Positions 36,757 to 46,201 are shown, counted from the first letter of the stretch. The stretch is DNA of 58,810 nucleotides from Pedobacter glucosidilyticus DSM 23534 (GCF_000425145.1 NZ_KE384316.1:15405-74214), one strand, 5' to 3'. Made by a program: numbers and translations. Notes: a model not told the origin generated them from the sequence alone.

Positions 36757-39261
36757 ATGAATATTAAGAATATATCCGTCTACCTCATCATTCTTTTATT
36801 ATGGTTTAAGGTCGTACCATCTTTCGCTCAAAATATAACACAACAAAATTTTTCCAACGTTCGTGTAGATGAGTTAACAGATGATCAAATCAAGCAAATT
36901 ATCAAGCAAGTAGAATCATCAGGATTATCAGAAGCGCAATTAGAACAAATGGCTGCTGCTCGTGGTATGCAACCATCAGAAATTCAAAAACTAAGAGCAA
37001 GAGTAAATGCTGTAAATAGCAAAAGTTCAGCAACAGGCGCCACTGATGCTACTGTAAAAGGTAAAGATGGCAGTAGAAGCAGAAGTTTTGAAGGAGAAGT
37101 TCAAGATATTGCTAATTCAGACGATAAAAAGACAGAAACAGAGGCCGATGCTGCTTTACAAGCTTTAAAGTCTAAAATATTTGGTAAAGAGTTATTTTCA
37201 AATGCAGCTACCACTTTTGAGCCTAACTTAAGATTGGCTACGCCTTTAAATTATGTGATTGGTACAGCCGATCAATTGTTGATTGATATTTATGGTTATT
37301 CTGAAGTTAGCTATCAACTAACAGTAAGTCCAGAAGGTACAATTAATATCCCTTATGCTGGTATAGTACAAGTTGGTGGTTTAACGGTAGAAGCTGCTAC
37401 ATCAAGAATACGAAATAAACTTTCTCCTATTTATAGCGGTTTGCAAACGGGCAATACCAAACTAAGCGTTGCAATTGGTAATATCAGGAGTATTAAAGTT
37501 ATCTTAACAGGCGAAGTTACTAAGCCTGGTACTTACACCTTACCTTCTTTAGCAACAGTTTTTAACGCTTTATACTCATCTGGCGGACCTACAGACAATG
37601 GTTCTTTTAGAAATATTGAAATTATCAGAAACGGAAGAAAAGTAGGCACATTAGATGTTTATGATTTTTTGTTAAGAGGAGATTTAAAAAATAATATCCG
37701 TTTGCAAGATCAGGATATTATCCGAGTACCTACTTATCAAAAAAGAGTAGAAATTGTGGGTGAAGTAAAACGCCCAGCTATTTTCGAAATGAAGAACGGC
37801 GAAGATTTAAAAGACTTATTAAACTTTGCTGGAGGCTTTACAGAAAGAGCTTATCAAGCCAGAATAAAAGTCTTAAAAAATACAGCTACAGAGCGTAAAA
37901 TAGCTGATATTGTAGCTGATGCTTTTGATACCTACCAACCTGAAAGCGGAGATAAATATTTTGTGAATGAAATTTTAGACCGTTTTGAAAACAGAGTTTC
38001 TATTGTAGGAGCAGTTTTTAGACCGGGCGAGTATGAATTAACCTCGGGTTTAACTCTGAAACAATTGGTAGAAAAAGCAGAAGGTTTAAAAGAAGATGCT
38101 TTTATCAACAGAGCTTATATTACTAGATTATTACCTAATAACCAAACCGAATTATTATCTTTTGATTTGGGTAAAGTAATGAGTGGTAAAGCCAATGATA
38201 TTACGCTTAAAAGAGAAGACATCATTACCATTTCATCTATTTTCGAGCTTAGAGAAGAGTATGCAGTAAGTATTGATGGAGAAATCAGAAGACCTGGTTC
38301 TTTTACCTTTATAGAAAACATGAGTTTAGAAGACCTCATCATGCAAGCCGGTGGTTTTAAAGAATCTGCTAGTCCGCAAAGGATAGAAATTTCCAGAAGA
38401 GTAGTCAATAGTGGCGAAACAGCAGCATCAGCATCTGCCAGAACTGCAGAAGTATTTCAATTAGAGGTAAATAGAAACCTAAGTTTAGTTGCGGCTAAGT
38501 TTATTTTAAAACCTTTTGATATTGTTACCGTACGTTCCTTACCTGGCTATGAGATTCAAAAGCAAGTAAGAATAGAAGGCGAAGTTTTGTATCCTGGTAT
38601 TTATAGTATCACCCGTAAGGACGAACGTATTTCTGATTTGATTACCAGAGCAGGCGGCTTAACAGAATTAGCTTATGCAGAAGGTGCCTCTTTAAAAAGA
38701 GCAGGTAAAATGGATACCCAATTAGATAAAGAGAAGGAAGACCAAAAGCTATTGCAATTTAAAAAAGTACAAAAAGAAGCTAAAGATAGTACAGCTATAG
38801 AATTAGAAAATAAAGTAGCTAGAAATAATTTTGTAGGCATAAACCTAGAAAACATATTGGATAAACCTGGAAGAAGAGATGATTTATTTCTAGAAGAAGG
38901 TGATATCATTTCTATTCCTAAAGAACTGCAAACGGTAAAAGTAAGTGGCGAGGTCTTATCACCAAATACAGTAGTTTATACCAAATCAAGAGGATTTAAA
39001 CAATATGTTAATAATGCAGGTGGCTTTTCTCAAAACGCTTTAAGGAAAGGTTCTTATATCATTTATGCAAATGGCTCTGTGAGGAGCACCAAAAGATTCT
39101 TGTTGTTTAATAACTATCCATTAGTGAAAACAGGGGCAGAAATTTTTGTACCTAAAGCAGAAGAGAAACGTAAGTTAACCCCTGCAGAAACGGTAGGTAT
39201 TATCTCAGGTTTAGCATCTTTCGGCGCCATTATATTAGAGGTAATGAATTTGTTGAAATAA
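36757..39261 (+). CDS. Wza-like polysaccharide export protein with six SLBB repeats
   Basis: The 834-residue protein has a signal peptide (about 1-25, ending SFAQ) and a UBA-like helical segment (QIIKQVESSGLSEAQLEQ). A Poly_export domain follows (LNYVIGTADQLLIDIYGY), then six SLBB repeats, each with a V-x-G-E-V-x-x-P-G core (for example LTGEVTKPGTY, IVGEVKRPAIF, IDGEIRRPGSF, IEGEVLYPGIY, VSGEVLSPNTV). A C-terminal hydrophobic helix (about 810-830) would cross the outer membrane, as in Wza. I use the ATG at 36757; the upstream in-frame TTG adds 12 unlike codons. A Wzz partner lies at 48074; no tyrosine kinase is present. Confidence 0.88.
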   Translation: MNIKNISVYLIILLLWFKVVPSFAQNITQQNFSNVRVDELTDDQIKQIIKQVESSGLSEAQLEQMAAARGMQPSEIQKLRARVNAVNSKSSATGATDATVKGKDGSRSRSFEGEVQDIANSDDKKTETEADAALQALKSKIFGKELFSNAATTFEPNLRLATPLNYVIGTADQLLIDIYGYSEVSYQLTVSPEGTINIPYAGIVQVGGLTVEAATSRIRNKLSPIYSGLQTGNTKLSVAIGNIRSIKVILTGEVTKPGTYTLPSLATVFNALYSSGGPTDNGSFRNIEIIRNGRKVGTLDVYDFLLRGDLKNNIRLQDQDIIRVPTYQKRVEIVGEVKRPAIFEMKNGEDLKDLLNFAGGFTERAYQARIKVLKNTATERKIADIVADAFDTYQPESGDKYFVNEILDRFENRVSIVGAVFRPGEYELTSGLTLKQLVEKAEGLKEDAFINRAYITRLLPNNQTELLSFDLGKVMSGKANDITLKREDIITISSIFELREEYAVSIDGEIRRPGSFTFIENMSLEDLIMQAGGFKESASPQRIEISRRVVNSGETAASASARTAEVFQLEVNRNLSLVAAKFILKPFDIVTVRSLPGYEIQKQVRIEGEVLYPGIYSITRKDERISDLITRAGGLTELAYAEGASLKRAGKMDTQLDKEKEDQKLLQFKKVQKEAKDSTAIELENKVARNNFVGINLENILDKPGRRDDLFLEEGDIISIPKELQTVKVSGEVLSPNTVVYTKSRGFKQYVNNAGGFSQNALRKGSYIIYANGSVRSTKRFLLFNNYPLVKTGAEIFVPKAEEKRKLTPAETVGIISGLASFGAIILEVMNLLK

Positions 39262-39304
39262 GGTATTGATTAATCCATTAGTATTATCTAATAAACTTGA
39301 TTTC

Positions 39305-39473
39305 TTGAGCTCGTTTTGTAACGAGTTTTTAATGTGTTAGGGCGATTACATCGCCTTCTATTAAAAGCAGAGTTTTTATTAACGCAAGAAATAGTGTTTC
39401 ATAAAGGATTACCTACTTGAGCTCGTTTGCAACGAGTTCTTAATATGGTAGGGCGATTACATCGTCTTATGAA
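39305..39473. repeat. Two direct copies of a double-palindrome element
   Basis: Copy 1 (39305-39360) and copy 2 (39416-39470) each contain TTGAGCTCGTTT-N-AACGAG (hairpin CTCGTT/AACGAG) and, about 15 nt later, GGGCGATTACATCG (hairpin GGCGA/TCGCC, imperfect in copy 2). The copies start 111 bp apart. The style recalls extragenic palindromes mobilised by REP-associated transposases. The rest of the gap 39262-39732 holds a low-complexity ACCAACTAACC tract at about 39570-39650 and no gene. Confidence 0.65.
39310..39330 (+). terminator. Terminator-like hairpin after the export protein gene
   Basis: CTCGTT and AACGAG form a 6-bp stem with loop TTGT followed by TTTTT. It lies 49 nt after the stop and is also part of the first palindromic repeat copy, so the repeat may double as a terminator. 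Confidence 0.45.
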
Positions 39474-39732
39474 TAAAACATGTTTTTATAAACCATAAGG
39501 ATGGCGCAGTATGCACAGAGCAGCCCAAAATTCTTTTACCTCGCTAGATTTAATTTTTTTAGAATACCTAACCACCTAACTCCCTATAGCTATTGGGACT
39601 AACCAACTAACCAACTAACCACCCAACCACCTAATAAACCACCAAAGTAAAAAATAAAAAGAGTAGCTTTAAACGTTATTTTAATTATTAAAGTTGTTAG
39701 AGGATTTTATCAGCATAAGCACCTCGTAAATT

Positions 39733-40920
39733 ATGGACATTTTAGGATTAATTGGTCGTAAAGAAGAATTATTTCATCAGGATATAAGCCAGTATCAGCA
39801 AGAATTAATGCAATTGGTTAGCCAATCCAAATTTTTGGTGATTGGCGGTGCGGGTTCTATTGGACAAGCCGTTACCAAAGAAATATTTAAAAGAAACCCG
39901 CTAAAACTGCATGTGGTTGATATCAGTGAAAACAACATGGTAGAATTGGTAAGAGATATCAGAAGTTCTTATGGTTATATCTCTGGCGATTTTCAGACTT
40001 TTGCACTTGATATTGGTTCTTTAGAATATGATGCTTTTTTTGAAGCCGATGGTGACTATGATTATGTCCTGAATTTATCAGCATTAAAGCATGTGAGGAG
40101 CGAGAAAGATCCATACACCTTAATGCGCATGATACAGGTAAATATTTTCAATACCGAAAAAACGGTGCAGCAGTGTATTAAAAAAGGCGTCAAAAAGTAT
40201 TTTTGTGTGTCTACAGATAAAGCAGCTAATCCTGTAAACATGATGGGAGCATCCAAAAGAATTATGGAGATGTTTCTGATGCGAAGAAGTTCCGAAATTA
40301 ATATATCTACAGCTCGCTTTGCTAATGTAGCTTTTTCAGATGGTTCTTTGCTTCATGGTTTTAACCAGCGTATTCAAAAAAAACAACCTATAGCAGCTCC
40401 AAATGATATCAAACGCTATTTCGTTATCCCAAAAGAGTCTGGAGAATTATGTCTCATGTCTTGTTTGATGGGCCAAAATAGAGATATATTTTTTCCTAAA
40501 TTAAGCGAGCATTTACACTTAATTACTTTTTCTGATATTGCTATGAGATACCTGAAAAATTTAGGTTACCAGCCTCATATTTGTGAAACAGAAGAAGAAG
40601 CAAGAATGCGTATAGATGCTTTAATAGAAAAAAAGAAATGGCCTTGTTTATTCTCTGGCAGTGATACTACAGGAGAAAAAGACTTTGAAGAGTTTTATAC
40701 AGAGAAAGAAATACTAGATATGGAAAGATTCCATAATTTCGGAATTATCAAGAACCATTTGGCTTTTGATGATGCTCAACTCAACTATTTCTCTCAAGAA
40801 ATAGCTAAGCTCAGAGCGCAAGCTTATTGGTCTAAGGAAGATCTGGTAAAACTCTTTCATGAGATGATTCCAGACTTTGGACATAAAGAAACAGGTAAAT
40901 ATTTAGATGCTAAAATGTAA
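39733..40920 (+). CDS. legB: Nucleotide-activated N-acetylglucosamine 4,6-dehydratase (LegB-type)
   Basis: The 395-residue extended SDR of the PseB/LegB/CapD group has the NAD motif IGGAGSIGQ (37-45), NLSALKHVRSEKDPY, STDKAANPVNMMGASKR (with Met in place of the usual Tyr of YxxxK, as in this group) and ARFANVAFSDGSL. It would make the 4-keto-6-deoxy sugar that the next enzyme aminates. It heads the nonulosonic-acid operon. LegB rather than PseB is inferred from the partner genes (LegC, LegG-type epimerase, PtmE-like). Confidence 0.82.
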   Translation: MDILGLIGRKEELFHQDISQYQQELMQLVSQSKFLVIGGAGSIGQAVTKEIFKRNPLKLHVVDISENNMVELVRDIRSSYGYISGDFQTFALDIGSLEYDAFFEADGDYDYVLNLSALKHVRSEKDPYTLMRMIQVNIFNTEKTVQQCIKKGVKKYFCVSTDKAANPVNMMGASKRIMEMFLMRRSSEINISTARFANVAFSDGSLLHGFNQRIQKKQPIAAPNDIKRYFVIPKESGELCLMSCLMGQNRDIFFPKLSEHLHLITFSDIAMRYLKNLGYQPHICETEEEARMRIDALIEKKKWPCLFSGSDTTGEKDFEEFYTEKEILDMERFHNFGIIKNHLAFDDAQLNYFSQEIAKLRAQAYWSKEDLVKLFHEMIPDFGHKETGKYLDAKM

Positions 40921-40926
40921 TAGTTG

Positions 40927-42078
40927 ATGCCAAATACCTTTCAAACAGTTGTAAACTTTATCAAACAACAATTTCCTAATCAGGATTTTATTCCCCTTCA
41001 CGAGCCTAAATTTATCGGGAATGAAAAAGCTTATGTTTTGGATGCCATATCCTCTACCTTTGTATCTTCTGTTGGGGCCTATGTAAATAAGTTTGAGGAG
41101 ATGATGTGTGAGATTACAGGAGCCAAGCATGCTATAGCCATCGTAAATGGAACCAATGCTTTGCATTTAGCCTTGTTATTGGCTGATGTGCAAGAAGATG
41201 ATGAAGTATTATCCCAAAGTTTAACTTTTATTGCCACTTGTAATGCTATAAGCTATATTAAAGCTAAGCCTGTATTTATAGATGTTGATTTAGATACCTT
41301 AGGCATGTCGCCAAGTTCACTAAAACTCTTTCTTCATCAATACGGAGAAAAAAGAGCTGATGGTTTCACCTACAACAAGCAAAGCCAAAAACGTATAAAG
41401 GCTTGTGTACCTATGCACACTTTTGGTTTACCTTGCCGCATAGATGAAATAGCAGAAATATGTAACCAGTGGAATATCAGTCTAATAGAGGATGCTGCCG
41501 AATCTCTTGGTAGTTATTATAAAAATCGACACACCGGAACTTTTGGTAAAATAGGTACCTTTAGTTTTAATGGTAATAAAACAGTAACCTGCGGAGGTGG
41601 TGGCGCATTAATTACCAATGATGCTACTTTAGCGAAAAGGGCTAAACACCTCAGTACGCAAGCTAAACAGGCACATCCTTGGGCTTTTTTACATGATGAG
41701 ATTGGCTACAATTATCGTATGCCTAATTTAAATGCAGCATTAGCTTGTGCCCAATTAGAGCAATTGAATACTTTTGTTGAAAATAAAAGAGTATTAGCAT
41801 CATCATACAAAAACTTTTTCCAAGATTTAGCTATACCTTTTGTACAAGAACTACCAGAGGCCCAATCAAATTACTGGTTAAATGCCATCTTATGGAAAGA
41901 TATAGAAGAAAGAGAGGCTTTTTTAAAATATGCGAATGATAATGGGGTAATGTCGAGACCTGTTTGGGAACTGATGCACCGTTTACCTATGTTTAGTACA
42001 GCTCAAAAAGCCCACCTTAGCAATAGTGAGTATATTGCAGACCGTTTAGTAAATATCCCTAGTAGTGTAAGAATATAA
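40927..42078 (+). CDS. legC: LegC-type sugar aminotransferase
   Basis: The 383-residue PLP enzyme has IPLHEPKFIGNEKAYV, the VNGTNALHLALLLADV box, IEDAAESLGSYY and PLP lysine Lys218 in FSFNGNKTVTCGGGG. LegC aminates C4 of the 4-keto sugar in legionaminic-acid synthesis. A TTG three bases upstream is possible; I choose the ATG. It ends immediately before the AlbA_2 regulator gene, with no gap. Confidence 0.83.
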   Translation: MPNTFQTVVNFIKQQFPNQDFIPLHEPKFIGNEKAYVLDAISSTFVSSVGAYVNKFEEMMCEITGAKHAIAIVNGTNALHLALLLADVQEDDEVLSQSLTFIATCNAISYIKAKPVFIDVDLDTLGMSPSSLKLFLHQYGEKRADGFTYNKQSQKRIKACVPMHTFGLPCRIDEIAEICNQWNISLIEDAAESLGSYYKNRHTGTFGKIGTFSFNGNKTVTCGGGGALITNDATLAKRAKHLSTQAKQAHPWAFLHDEIGYNYRMPNLNAALACAQLEQLNTFVENKRVLASSYKNFFQDLAIPFVQELPEAQSNYWLNAILWKDIEEREAFLKYANDNGVMSRPVWELMHRLPMFSTAQKAHLSNSEYIADRLVNIPSSVRI

Positions 42079-43416
42079 ATGCTTGAAACTAACTATATAG
42101 AATATAAATCTGATTGGAAGGATGATTATCTGAAAGTAATTTGTGCTTTTGCAAATACTTCTGGGGGAATTTTGTACGTAGGTAAAAATGATGATGGTAA
42201 GTCTGTAGGAATTAGTAATGCTAAAGATCTTTTAGAAAATTTACCTAATAAAATCAATAGTAGATTAGGAATTATAACAGATATTAGTTTTGATAATAAA
42301 GATGGTCTGGAAATTCTGATTATTGAGATCAAAAAATCTACAGTTCCTATTTCTTTCAATGGGAAGTACTACAAAAGAAGTGGGAGTGTAGTATTAGAAT
42401 TGCAAGGACGCCAATTGAGTGATTTTTTGTTAAAGCATACGGGCTATACATGGGATATGCTTGATGAAGATCATGTTTCAATGGATGATTTAAACTTAAC
42501 CACAATAGATAAGTTTAAATCGTATGCATCAGATAGGTTACCATCAATTTATTTGGAGGAAAACTTAGAAATATTGCTACAAAAACTAAATCTATTAAAT
42601 AAGAAAAACTTATCAAGAGCAGCAATATTATTGTTTAGTGGACAATTGCAAAAGTATTTTCCTCAAGCTCATATCAAAATAGGACGTTTTGTTTCTCCAA
42701 CGGAAATGATTTCAAGCGATATTATCACTGGTAACTTATTTCAACAATTAGAAGATGTTTTTGAGGTACTTCAAAAGAAATATCTTATCCATCAAATTTC
42801 TTATGATGGAATTCACCGTAGAGAAATTCCTGCTTATCCCCTTGAAGCTTTGAGAGAAGCCCTGATAAATGCTTTAATTCATAGAAATTATCATTCAACG
42901 GCGGCAACACAAGTTAGAATTTATAATCATTATATCCAGATTGTAAATGACGGTAGACTTCCCGAGGGAATGAGTATTTCTGATTTGAAAAAGCCGCACT
43001 TGTCTTATCCCAGACATATTTTATTGGCAGATGTCTTTTATAAAGCAGGCTTTATAGAAAGTTGGGGGAATGGGACCTTGAAAATTTCAGAAATTTGCAG
43101 CAAGATGGGACTGCCAGAGGTTTTGTTTGAACAAAATGAGTATCAGTTCTCTGTTACTATTTTTGCTAAGTCTTTTATAAATGAGCATGAAAATGAGCAT
43201 GAAAATGAGTATGAAAATGAGCATGAAAATGAACGCTTAAAAAGTTTAATTTTAGAAATTAAGAAAAATAAATTTATAAGTATAAATCAACTTGCGGAGA
43301 AATTAGGAGTTAATAGGTCAACAGTTACTAGAGATTTAAATAAGTTAAAAGAGGCTCGCCAACTGAACAGGAAAGGTTCTGCAAAGGGTGGTTATTGGGA
43401 GGTAAACCATGAATAA
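42079..43416 (+). CDS. AlbA_2 / ATPase / winged-helix regulator inside the nonulosonate operon
   Basis: The 445-residue protein has an N-terminal Schlafen-type AlbA_2 domain (about 5-115: NYIEYKSDWK, CAFANTSGGILYVGKNDDGK, YYKRSGS). A GHKL-like ATP-binding region follows (about 250-340: EALREALINALIHRNYH, VNDGRLPEGM, SWGNGTLKI), then a repetitive linker N-E-H-E (368-386) and a winged HTH (about 395-440: SINQLAEKLGVNRSTVTRDL). Such proteins are usually DNA- or RNA-linked regulators. It starts 1 nt after legC and overlaps neuD by 8 nt, so it is co-translated with sugar enzymes, which is unexpected. Confidence 0.88.
   Translation: MLETNYIEYKSDWKDDYLKVICAFANTSGGILYVGKNDDGKSVGISNAKDLLENLPNKINSRLGIITDISFDNKDGLEILIIEIKKSTVPISFNGKYYKRSGSVVLELQGRQLSDFLLKHTGYTWDMLDEDHVSMDDLNLTTIDKFKSYASDRLPSIYLEENLEILLQKLNLLNKKNLSRAAILLFSGQLQKYFPQAHIKIGRFVSPTEMISSDIITGNLFQQLEDVFEVLQKKYLIHQISYDGIHRREIPAYPLEALREALINALIHRNYHSTAATQVRIYNHYIQIVNDGRLPEGMSISDLKKPHLSYPRHILLADVFYKAGFIESWGNGTLKISEICSKMGLPEVLFEQNEYQFSVTIFAKSFINEHENEHENEYENEHENERLKSLILEIKKNKFISINQLAEKLGVNRSTVTRDLNKLKEARQLNRKGSAKGGYWEVNHE
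43180..43234 (+). repeat. In-frame 12-bp tandem repeat in the AlbA_2 regulator
   Basis: AATGAGCATGAA is repeated about four and a half times (one copy with TAT for CAT), encoding N-E-H-E units between the ATPase and HTH domains. The 12-bp period preserves the frame, so copy-number change would alter only linker length. Confidence 0.8.
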
Positions 43417-44053
43417 AAATAATCTTATACTCATAGGCGCTGGCGGTCATTGCAAATCTTGTATAGAGGTCATAGAAGCCCAAGATCAATATCAAATTAA
43501 AGGTATTTTAGATCTTCAACATAAAGTTGGCGAAACCCTTTTGGGCTATCCTATCATCGGTACAGATAATGATTTGCCAAATTTAACCAAGCAGGGTTAT
43601 CATTTCTTGATCACCCTAGGGCAAATTAAAAGTGTTGTAGCAAGAAAAAGCCTTTATCAGAAATTAAAAAGTTTAAATGCTCCCATAGCTACCATCATTT
43701 CGCCTTACGCTATTGTTTCTAAGCATGCCAGCATCGCCCAAGGCACCATCCTCATGCATCATGTAAAAGTAAATGCAGGTGTACAAATAGGTGAAAATTG
43801 TATCTTAAATACGGCTTGTAATGTAGAGCATGATGTTCACATTGGTCATCATTGTCATATCTCTACCCAAGCTGTTATCAATGGAGATGTAACTATAGCA
43901 GATGAAGTGTTTATAGGTAGCGGAGCCATCATCCGCAATGGGATACACATAGCTTCCTCTACCATTATTGGGGCTGGTGCAGTGCTATTGCAAAACATTG
44001 ATGAACCGGGTATTTTTGTAGGAAACCCATCAAAACGAATCACGCATGGCTAA
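43409..44053 (+). CDS. NeuD/LegH-family sugar acyltransferase
   Basis: The 214-residue enzyme has an N-terminal Rossmann-like half (LILIGAGGHCKSCIEVIE) and a left-handed beta-helix (ASIAQGTILMHHVKVNAGV, CNVEHDVHIGHHCHIS, IGSGAIIRNGIHI). In this position it probably N-acetylates the 4-amino sugar (LegH role), though NeuD relatives can O-acetylate sialic acids. It overlaps the regulator by 8 nt and neuB by 8 nt. Confidence 0.83.
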   Translation: MNKNNLILIGAGGHCKSCIEVIEAQDQYQIKGILDLQHKVGETLLGYPIIGTDNDLPNLTKQGYHFLITLGQIKSVVARKSLYQKLKSLNAPIATIISPYAIVSKHASIAQGTILMHHVKVNAGVQIGENCILNTACNVEHDVHIGHHCHISTQAVINGDVTIADEVFIGSGAIIRNGIHIASSTIIGAGAVLLQNIDEPGIFVGNPSKRITHG

Positions 44054-45053
44054 AACCATCATTATTGCAGAGGCTGGTGTAAACCACAATGGAAATATTA
44101 CTTTAGCCAAAAGCTTGGTAGATGTTGCAGTAGCAGCCGGAGTAGATTATGTGAAATTTCAAACTTTTAAAGCCGAGGCTTTAGTAGCGAAACAAGCTAA
44201 AAAAGCTGATTATCAAATAGTAAACACTCAAAATGAGCATGAAACGCAGTTAGAAATGCTCAAAAAACTAGAGCTGTCTGAGCAGGATCATCAAACCCTA
44301 ATTCAATATTGTAAGCAAAAAGGTATTCATTTTTTCTCCACCGCTTTTGATCTAGAGTCGCTACAGTATCTAGCAGATATTGGTTTAGATTTGGTTAAAA
44401 TTCCTTCTGGCGAGCTTACCAATTTACCCTACTTAAGAAAAGCTGCCCATCTATTTAAAAAAGTCATCCTATCAACCGGGATGGCAACTTTAGCAGAAAT
44501 TAAAGCTGCGATAGCAGTATTTTTAAAGGAAGGAATTTCTTTAAAAAACATCACCGTATTACATTGCACTACCGAGTATCCTACACCTATGCAAGAAGTT
44601 AACCTTAAAGCTATGCAAACCATAGCACAAGAATTTGATGTTCAGGTAGGCTACTCAGATCATACCATAGGAATAGAAATCCCCATAGCAGCTGTAGCAC
44701 TTGGTGCTTGTGTTATAGAAAAACATTTCACCTTGGATAAAAATATGGAAGGCCCAGACCATAAAGCATCCTTAAACCCCGAAGAATTAGGTGCTATGGT
44801 AAAAGCCATTAGAAATATAGAGCTTGCTTTGTCTGGAAACGGTATCAAAGAACCAACAGCATCAGAATTAAAAAATATAGCTATTGCCAGAAAAAGCATT
44901 ACGGCTAAAAAGCACATAAAAGCAGGAACTCCGTTTACAGAAGATAATATAACCACCAAGAGGCCTGGTACTGGCTTGTCTCCTATGCTTTGGGATAGCA
45001 TCATGGGGACAATGGCTACTCAGGATTTTAACGAAGATGATTTAATAGTATGA
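44046..45053 (+). CDS. neuB: Nonulosonic-acid synthase (NeuB/LegI)
   Basis: The 335-residue enzyme condenses phosphoenolpyruvate with a hexosamine to form a nine-carbon acid. Motifs: IIAEAGVNHNGN at the N-terminus, YVKFQTFKAEALV, LVKIPSGELTNLPYL, HCTTEYPTP, GYSDHTIG and KHFTLDKNMEGPDHKASL. A C-terminal SAF (antifreeze-like) domain follows (about 280-335). Neighbouring LegB/LegC/LegG-type genes favour legionaminate over N-acetylneuraminate as product. It overlaps neighbours on both sides. Confidence 0.93.
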   Translation: MAKTIIIAEAGVNHNGNITLAKSLVDVAVAAGVDYVKFQTFKAEALVAKQAKKADYQIVNTQNEHETQLEMLKKLELSEQDHQTLIQYCKQKGIHFFSTAFDLESLQYLADIGLDLVKIPSGELTNLPYLRKAAHLFKKVILSTGMATLAEIKAAIAVFLKEGISLKNITVLHCTTEYPTPMQEVNLKAMQTIAQEFDVQVGYSDHTIGIEIPIAAVALGACVIEKHFTLDKNMEGPDHKASLNPEELGAMVKAIRNIELALSGNGIKEPTASELKNIAIARKSITAKKHIKAGTPFTEDNITTKRPGTGLSPMLWDSIMGTMATQDFNEDDLIV

Positions 45054-46201
45054 AAGTTTGCGTAGTAACAGGTACCCGGGCCGAATATGGCTTGTTAAAA
45101 CCACTCATAGATAGCTTTGCTCAGGATGAACGCTTTCAATTACAGCTATGTGTAACAGGCGCACATCTTTCTCCAGAATTTGGTTTAACCTACCAACAAA
45201 TTATCCAGGACGGTTACCAACAGATAGAAAAAGTAGAAATGCTATTGTCTTCTGATAGTGCAGTAGGCATTACCAAATCTATGGGTTTAGCGCTAATAGG
45301 TTTTGCCGATGTATTGGAGCGTTTAAAACCAGATGTATTGGTAATTTTAGGAGATAGGTACGAGATGTTGGCTGTGGCATCAGCAGCATTAATCTTTAAA
45401 ATTCCAATAGCACATTTACATGGCGGCGAGCTTACAGAAGGTGCTTATGATGATGCTATCAGACACGCCATCACCAAAATGAGCAGCCTACATTTTACGT
45501 CAACAGAAGCTTACAGGCAAAGGGTGATACAGTTAGGAGAAAATCCTCAACATGTACATCATGTAGGAGCTATAGGTTTAGATAATATCAAAAACTTAAA
45601 TTTACTAAGCTTGACAGCGCTACAAGAGCAACTTCAAGTAAAATTTTTAAAGTACAATTACCTCATCACCTTCCATCCAGAAACTCATGCTAAAATAGGG
45701 GTAGAGGCACAATTTCAAGAACTTTTAAAGGCATTGGATACACAAGCAGATAGTTTGTTTATATTTACAAAAGCTAATGCAGATACCCATGGTCGTACCA
45801 TCAACCAAATGATTGATGATTACGTATTTAAAAATCCACAAAAAGCCATTGCTTTTACTTCTATGGGGCAGTTAAGGTATTTATCAACTATGAAATATTG
45901 TACCGCAGTTATAGGTAATAGCTCAAGCGGTATCATAGAGGCACCATCCTTTCATAAACCCAGTATCAATATTGGGGATAGGCAAAAAGGTAGAGTACAA
46001 GCCAGCAGTGTAATTAATGTAAATGCTTCCTCATCAGAAATAGTCGTTGCAATAAACAACATCAAACTATCAAAAGAAAATTTCAACAACATAAACCCTT
46101 ACGGGGATGGACATACAGCAGAGAAAATCGTGAAAATTATAGCAGAAACTTCTTTAGCGCATCTTTTGCCAAAACCTTTTTACAACCTCCACTATGTATA
46201 A
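45050..46201 (+). CDS. neuC: Hydrolysing nucleotide-sugar 2-epimerase (NeuC/LegG)
   Basis: The 383-residue GT-B-fold enzyme both epimerises C2 and removes the nucleotide, giving the free 2-epimer for the synthase. Motifs: TGTRAEYGLLKPL, VTGAHLSPEFGLTY, LGDRYEMLAVASAAL, IAHLHGGELTEGAYDDAIRH and VIGNSSSGIIEAPSF. It overlaps neuB by 4 nt and the ptmE-like gene by 8 nt. Confidence 0.92.
   Translation: MKVCVVTGTRAEYGLLKPLIDSFAQDERFQLQLCVTGAHLSPEFGLTYQQIIQDGYQQIEKVEMLLSSDSAVGITKSMGLALIGFADVLERLKPDVLVILGDRYEMLAVASAALIFKIPIAHLHGGELTEGAYDDAIRHAITKMSSLHFTSTEAYRQRVIQLGENPQHVHHVGAIGLDNIKNLNLLSLTALQEQLQVKFLKYNYLITFHPETHAKIGVEAQFQELLKALDTQADSLFIFTKANADTHGRTINQMIDDYVFKNPQKAIAFTSMGQLRYLSTMKYCTAVIGNSSSGIIEAPSFHKPSINIGDRQKGRVQASSVINVNASSSEIVVAINNIKLSKENFNNINPYGDGHTAEKIVKIIAETSLAHLLPKPFYNLHYV

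Noticed and set aside
43180-43234. CRISPR-like or non-coding repeat
   Set aside because: The period is 12 bp with no spacers and it is in frame inside a clear coding sequence.
44046-45053. N-acetylneuraminate (sialic acid) pathway as the firm assignment
   Set aside because: The presence of LegB/LegC-type genes and a PtmE-like gene makes legionaminic-type acid more likely; the generic symbols neuB and neuC are kept only because the synthase and epimerase families overlap.
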